Source: Leptodontidium sp. MPI-SDFR-AT-0119
Lineage: Eukaryota; Ascomycota; Leotiomycetes; Helotiales; Leptodontidiaceae
Direction of reading: 5' to 3'
DNA: 64,000 nucleotides
Assembly: GCA_020726505.1 (NCBI GenBank)
Contig: JAHLEZ010000038.1
Location: 388,698 to 452,697, forward strand
Position 1 is the stretch's first letter; each line of letters opens with the position of its first letter. Both the position numbers and the translations under genes were made by a program. Shown here in pieces: positions 59,641 through 64,000 of the stretch. The notes under the pieces are model-generated. The model worked only from the letters and a program-made list of their open reading frames with translations. It ran no database searches and was not told the DNA's origin.

Positions 59641-61320
59641 CGCCACTAGCGCGACGCCAAGTGTAAAGACGCTAAGTTGCGTGAATTTTGGAGCCACTAT
59701 AATACCCAATTTGCGGAGTCGACTTCGATAGTCGACTCGCACTTACCTCCCGCGCTAAGTATAAATACCTTAGACTTAGCTTCTTTCCCAAGCCAACCAC
59801 AGTCAATAAAGTTCACCGGAAAGTTTATAGGAAGAAGTCGAGTAACTACCCCTTCCCTAAATCTTAGGTTATACTCTGATTCTATAGCTAATTCTAGCTA
59901 GCGCGCCAAGTCAAAATTCGACGTACACGCTAGTTACTCCCCTACTTTCTCAATAACCTTAGAACCTATTACTGTCAATCCCTTGACTATTGCCAAGTCT
60001 AGAAAACCAGCAATAACATTAATAGAAAATCAAACCCGGCATCCCGCGTAATATAGTCGAATTATATCAGATGCCAAAAACGCCAAATCTACGGATACAC
60101 GATCGACGAGCCTACGCTTGCAACAAGTCTCCGACGCTAAGTTACTCTTAAGTCGTAAAAGGACAAGTCTAGGAGATACGCTGTAGTCGTGCCAGAAGTG
60201 TAAAGTCGAGAATTTATACCCCCCTAGAGTCGAGCCCACGGCGCTAGTAGAAGAAATTCACCCCCCTGTTTCTTTAACACTTAGCGCTTCGTCCACTTCT
60301 TCTTTCCTTCCTGTTTTAAGTATAAAACCCCCTACGTATTCCTTACTTTTTTCTCTTATTACACCTTTTAATAAATACTTCGTTTCGAAACATATAGTAG
60401 CCTCTAGAAGTGGCCGCGCCGCTGTTTCTATTAGAGAAGTTGCGCTAATAATAAATTCTATATTAATCTCCGAGAGTTAGAAATACTTAGATCCGCGCCT
60501 TTCAGGTATACAGTATCGCCCCTAGTTAATCCCTGATGCTAGCATTACTATTAAACTTACCTTTGTTATCAATACTCTATGTACCGCAGAGCTCTCGCAT
60601 TAATAAGTGCGACATGTAACAAAGCCTAGAGAGCGCGCGCACTCCGCTACTAACGGTTCCCCACCTCAGCTAGGAAGTATATTAAATAACCAGCCCAGTC
60701 AATATATATAACCGCTCCCACGACTAGACTATATATACATCCTAATTAAACTAGTCTGAATAAAAGTTACTGAGCCAGAAAGCAGAACCGCTAAGCTTTT
60801 ATACCCCCGAGACTAAACTAACTCCTCTTAATTCGCTCCTTCTACGCGCAGAATACATACTAAGGACTACGCTAATTCACTTCAGAATATATAAATATAG
60901 CTCTCTCTCGCACACGACTCGACTATAAAAGCTTCTCCTTCCCTAACTTCTTCTCCTTAACCACGAGATGAGTTACCGATTACAAAGCGACGTGGGAAAG
61001 CTCGTCGACGTCTAATCGTTGAGATCTTCTCGATTAGCGCCGCAGCGTTCCATATATCAATGAAACGGAAGTCTAGAGATGAGATATTTGTAGTAACTCT
61101 TTAAGAGATTAATACTTTAATTAATTAAAGAAACTAAGAGCGAAAGAAAGCCGCTACTATATTAGCCCTGACTGTCGAACTCACTCACCGTCGCTAGTCA
61201 GCTATACAGTTTGCACTCTCTATTTAAGAGCTAGACGCTAAGCCAATGATTCCCTTAGAATACGCTAATTAGACTCACGTATTCTCTAAGGCAAAAAGTA
61301 ATATTCTCCCCCCCCACCGC

Positions 61321-62200
61321 TTGTACGATCACAAAATTAAGCTAAAAGGAAAGGGTAAGAAAGCACTCAAGTATTCGCCATTATATAAGATGTCGACCGA
61401 AGAACTTAAGGCTGTCAAGGAATATATCACGGATAACTTAGACAAAGGATTTATTGAGCTGTCTCAAGTACTATTCGTTACCCCCATTCTCTTTGTCAAG
61501 AAGCCGAATAACTCCCTACGGTTATGTATCGACTTTCGGGTGCTAAATTCCCTTACTCAGAAGGACCGATACCCCCTACCTCTAATTAATGAGACCTTAG
61601 CTCGCATAGCTAATACTCACATCTTTACTAAATTAAATATTCGTTAAGCCTTTCACCGAATCTAAATAGACTCAACATTAGAAGAGTATACTACCTTCCA
61701 CATGAGGTATAGCGTATATAAGTGCAAAGTTCTTCTATTTGGCCTAATTAATAGCCCTGCTACTTACTAGCGTTATATAAACAATATTCTCTTTGATTAC
61801 CTTAATAATTTCTATATAGCGTACTTAAACGACATTCTCATATACTCTAAGGACCCCTTATAACACTAACTCCACGTCAAAAAGGTACTTTAACGCCTTA
61901 ACGACGTTAGGTTATAAGCCGACTTAAAGAAGTGTAAGTTTAGAATAACACAAACCAAGTACCTAAGATTCATTATATTAACTTCTAACTTAAAAGTTAA
62001 TCTTAAGAAGGTCTCTGTCGTTCGTGAGTAGACTTACTTTAGCTTTGTCAAAGGTATATAGTCCTTTCTTGGTTTTTATAACTTCTACCGGAGATTCATC
62101 CGCGACTATAGTATTATAGTAAAACCTCTTGTTTAGTTAACTAAGAACAACGTTCCCTTCCGCTTTACTGTAGAGTGTGAAGACGCCTTCGACCTCCTAA
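61321..62200 (+). pseudogene. reverse transcriptase remnant
   Basis: An open piece to 61647 reads LFVKKPNNSLRLCIDFRVLN and DRYPLPLINETLARI, Gypsy RT motifs. Past a stop, LLFGLINSPATY and YLNDILIYS follow. The catalytic YxDD box has become YLND (61822-61833), with Asn for the first Asp. The connection domain (FLGFYNFYRRFIRDYS) is present. Confidence 0.85.
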
Positions 62201-62640
62201 AACATACTCTCACGTCCGCGCCTCTCTTAAGACACTACTAACAAGATTTACCCTACCTCTTAGAGACAAATGCTAGTAATAGTGTTATAGCCGGAGTCCT
62301 TTCCTAATAGTACGGCGACGACTAGTTCCCTGTTGTTTTCTTTTCAAAGACTATATTACCTATTAAGCTTAATTACGCAATACACGACAAAGAGATATTA
62401 GCTATTATTAGATCCTTTAGGCACTGGCGTGCTGAGTTAGTAGGAGCCCCCTACTAAGTCCGTGTCGTAATAGACTACAAGGCCTTGGAATACTTTATGA
62501 CCTCTAAGTAATTAAATATTAAACAAGCACAATAGGCAGAGCTTTTAGCGGACTATAATTTCATAATCACGTACCGCCCTAGAATCTATAACCCCTTAGC
62601 GGACGCACTTTTTCATAAGTTAGACGAGTTAGATTAATAG
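62201..62640 (+). pseudogene. RNase H remnant
   Basis: LETNASNSVIAGVLS replaces the usual TDAS-D motif: both Asp positions are Asn (62269-62271 and 62278-62280). YAIHDKEILAIIRSFRHWRA and a C-terminal ITYRPRIYNPLADAL agree with the Gypsy RNase H. Stops interrupt the frame. Confidence 0.75.
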
Positions 62641-62949
62641 AACTCTGTGAAGAAGACTTAACGCCTTTAATAACTCTTACGCTAAGACTAAATTAACCTT
62701 AGCTTATTGTCTATAGAGTTGCGGCCGCCTAACGACGCCGACGCGCTAGTGGCCGACGTTAAGCTCGCTGCCCTCACACTAACATTCTCTATTATATAGC
62801 AAATCTTAGAGGCTAACTACATTACTCCTTCCCTACAGGCTCTACGTAAATAAGCTATATTAGACTCTTTAGGTAAACTCAGCCTAGAGGGTGACCTCTT
62901 GCTTAACGACGGCCGCCTCTTGGTCCCTGATGTCGATTACTTCTAAACC

Positions 62950-63855
62950 CTCTTTATACAAGAGGTCTATAATTGAGTCACTATAGCGCACCCTAGTATT
63001 AAAAAGACGATCTAAATGCTCTCTTCTTAATATTAGTAGTATAAAATCACGTCCACAGTTTAGTAGTACTACCGTAACTGTTATATATACTAACGAATTT
63101 AAGTTCCCCGGGATAAAAAGCCCGGATTCTTTTATCCTCTCCTCGTTCTATTTAGACTATAAGAATATATTACCGTGGACTATTACTCCTTTACTAAAGA
63201 CAAGTATAGATTCGACAACGTCCTCGTCTTTATTAATAGATTTAGTAAATAAGCTATTAGTATCCCTTATTAGAAGACGACAGATGCTTAGAAGTTAGCT
63301 ATTATGTACATTTACTATATATATTGCTACTTTAGAGCCCCATTAACTATTACTTCTGACAAAGGTCCCTAGTTTATATCTAGGTTTTAGACCGCCCTAG
63401 GCAAGATCCTCGGAACTAAGAGACAGCTGTCCGCTGTTAATTACTCGTAAATAGATGGCCAGACTAAAGTGTATAACTAATACTTATAGAAACGACTCTG
63501 ACCTTTCGTTGTGTATTACTAAGACGACTAGTTAGAGTACCTCCTTATTATAGACTACGCCTAGATGTCCCTCCTACACGATTCCCTAAGGGGACTCTCT
63601 CTATTTGAGGTAGTCTATAGATACGTACTACGCACGGATTAAGACTGGAAAATCGACTTGTTAGACTCAGTTACCCCCGCTGACAAGTTAAATACTTAAT
63701 AAGCCATTGACTATACTTAACGCTATAAGAAAGCATAAGACATAGCTTAGTCGAACCTTATTATAGCCTAAGCTAAGATAGCCAGGTCTTATAACGCCTC
63801 TCGCCGCGATGTCGACTTTAATAAAGACAGCTTAGTTTGGCTTGACATGCGCTAC
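62950..63855 (+). pseudogene. integrase remnant ending at the telomere
   Basis: An HHCC zinc region (AHPSIKKT, YYRNCYIY; the second Cys appears as Tyr), then a DDE core with TITSDKGP and INRFSK segments, then ARSYNASRRDVDFNKDSLVW, the start of the post-core GPY/F-type region. The frame runs LDMRYL straight into telomere repeats. About 150-200 residues and the 3' LTR are missing. Confidence 0.75.
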
Positions 63856-64000
63856 TTAGGGTTAGGGTTAGGGTTAGGGTTAGGGTTAGGGTTAGGGTTA
63901 GGGTTAGGGTTAGGGTTAGGGTTAGGGTTAGGGTTAGGGTTAGGGTTAGGGTTAGGGTTAGGGTTAGGGTTAGGGTTAGGGTTAGGGTTAGGGTTAGGGT
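63856..64000 (+). repeat. telomere, 24 perfect TTAGGG repeats
   Basis: 145 bases: 24 exact TTAGGG units and one extra T, running to the window's right edge. The orientation puts the chromosome terminus on the right. There is no degenerate transition zone. Confidence 0.98.

Larger units (their letters stand above)
48303..63855. repeat. AT-rich RIP-degraded repeat block
   Basis: A continuous AT-rich block without intact genes. TA is very common and CA/TG comparatively rare, as expected after RIP. The left part (to about 57164) contains no coding region that I can assign. Islands with more normal composition lie at about 48950-49170, 49330-49420, 53446-53632 and 57165-57420. On the minus strand near 51290-51470, readable fragments with Glu-rich runs survive. 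The right part is a recognisable Gypsy element. Confidence 0.9.
57165..63855 (+). mobile_element. Ty3/Gypsy LTR retrotransposon, RIP-inactivated and truncated by the telomere
   Basis: Plus-strand order: candidate 5' LTR, gag, aspartic protease, reverse transcriptase, RNase H, integrase. RT-RH before IN is the Gypsy (Metaviridae) order. Many TAA/TAG stops and D-to-N changes mark RIP. No 3' LTR is present: the element ends in the post-integrase region and TTAGGG repeats follow at 63856. This is a decayed fungal transposon, not a functional element. Confidence 0.88.

Noticed and set aside
60030..60239. Minus-strand open frame of 69 codons
   Set aside because: It lies inside the plus-strand retrotransposon between protease and reverse transcriptase and has no support of its own.
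1..64000. CRISPR array, rRNA or tRNA genes
   Set aside because: I saw no regularly spaced direct repeats of CRISPR type and no rRNA or tRNA-like sequence. The tandem repeats found are coding minisatellites or the telomere. tRNA detection by eye is unreliable; a covariance-model search would decide.

Overview
This window is a chromosome end of a filamentous ascomycete (Pezizomycotina). The last 145 bases are perfect TTAGGG repeats with the G-rich strand running 5'->3' off the right edge, so the telomere is on the right. The genes are fungal in style: introns of about 45-60 nt, GTAAGT-type donors, CTAAC/CTAAT branch points, a Zn2Cys6 regulator, a LaeA-like methyltransferase and two 2EXR/F-box-like proteins. 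The AT-rich DNA carries the C-to-T / G-to-A damage expected from repeat-induced point mutation (RIP). A 2EXR-rich genome with large AT isochores would fit Leotiomycetes, but that placement is inference.

Layout. Bases 1-48,300 are a gene-bearing subtelomere of ordinary base composition. Many genes here only become readable after splicing, and I reconstructed exon joins by hand. From the left: a J-domain protein (77-2034), a small coiled-coil protein, a 2EXR protein, an HST3/HST4-type sirtuin (5287-6581), a gene-poor stretch with degenerate repeats (6.6-17.8 kb, two small spliced genes), a nine-exon Zn2Cys6 transcription factor (17831-20604), a cysteine-rich microprotein, a GNAT acetyltransferase, a LaeA-like methyltransferase that may be joined to the gene upstream of it, a long protein with weak Ulp1-like traits (26567-28849), a cluster of very small proteins (28.9-34 kb), a convergent pair with overlapping ends (34691-37078), further spliced genes of unknown function (37.6-42.5 kb), a second 2EXR protein, and an 806-residue protein with two chromo-like segments and a C-terminal Myb/SANT domain (44308-46927).

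At about 48,303 the composition changes abruptly to a roughly 15.5 kb AT-rich block without intact genes. It holds RIP-degraded repeats, at least six copies of an AT-rich palindrome, a short better-preserved LTR-like unit (53446-53632), and a Ty3/Gypsy retrotransposon running from a candidate 5' LTR (57165) through gag, protease, reverse transcriptase, RNase H and integrase. The element has no 3' LTR: it stops in the region after the integrase core and the telomere repeats begin at once (63856).

As a group, the readable genes lean towards chromatin and gene-expression control (sirtuin, LaeA-like methyltransferase, chromo/Myb protein, Zn2Cys6 factor, acetyltransferase, J-protein). Many others are small, unrecognised proteins typical of fungal accessory subtelomeres. 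All exon joins are hand predictions and have not been tested against RNA.
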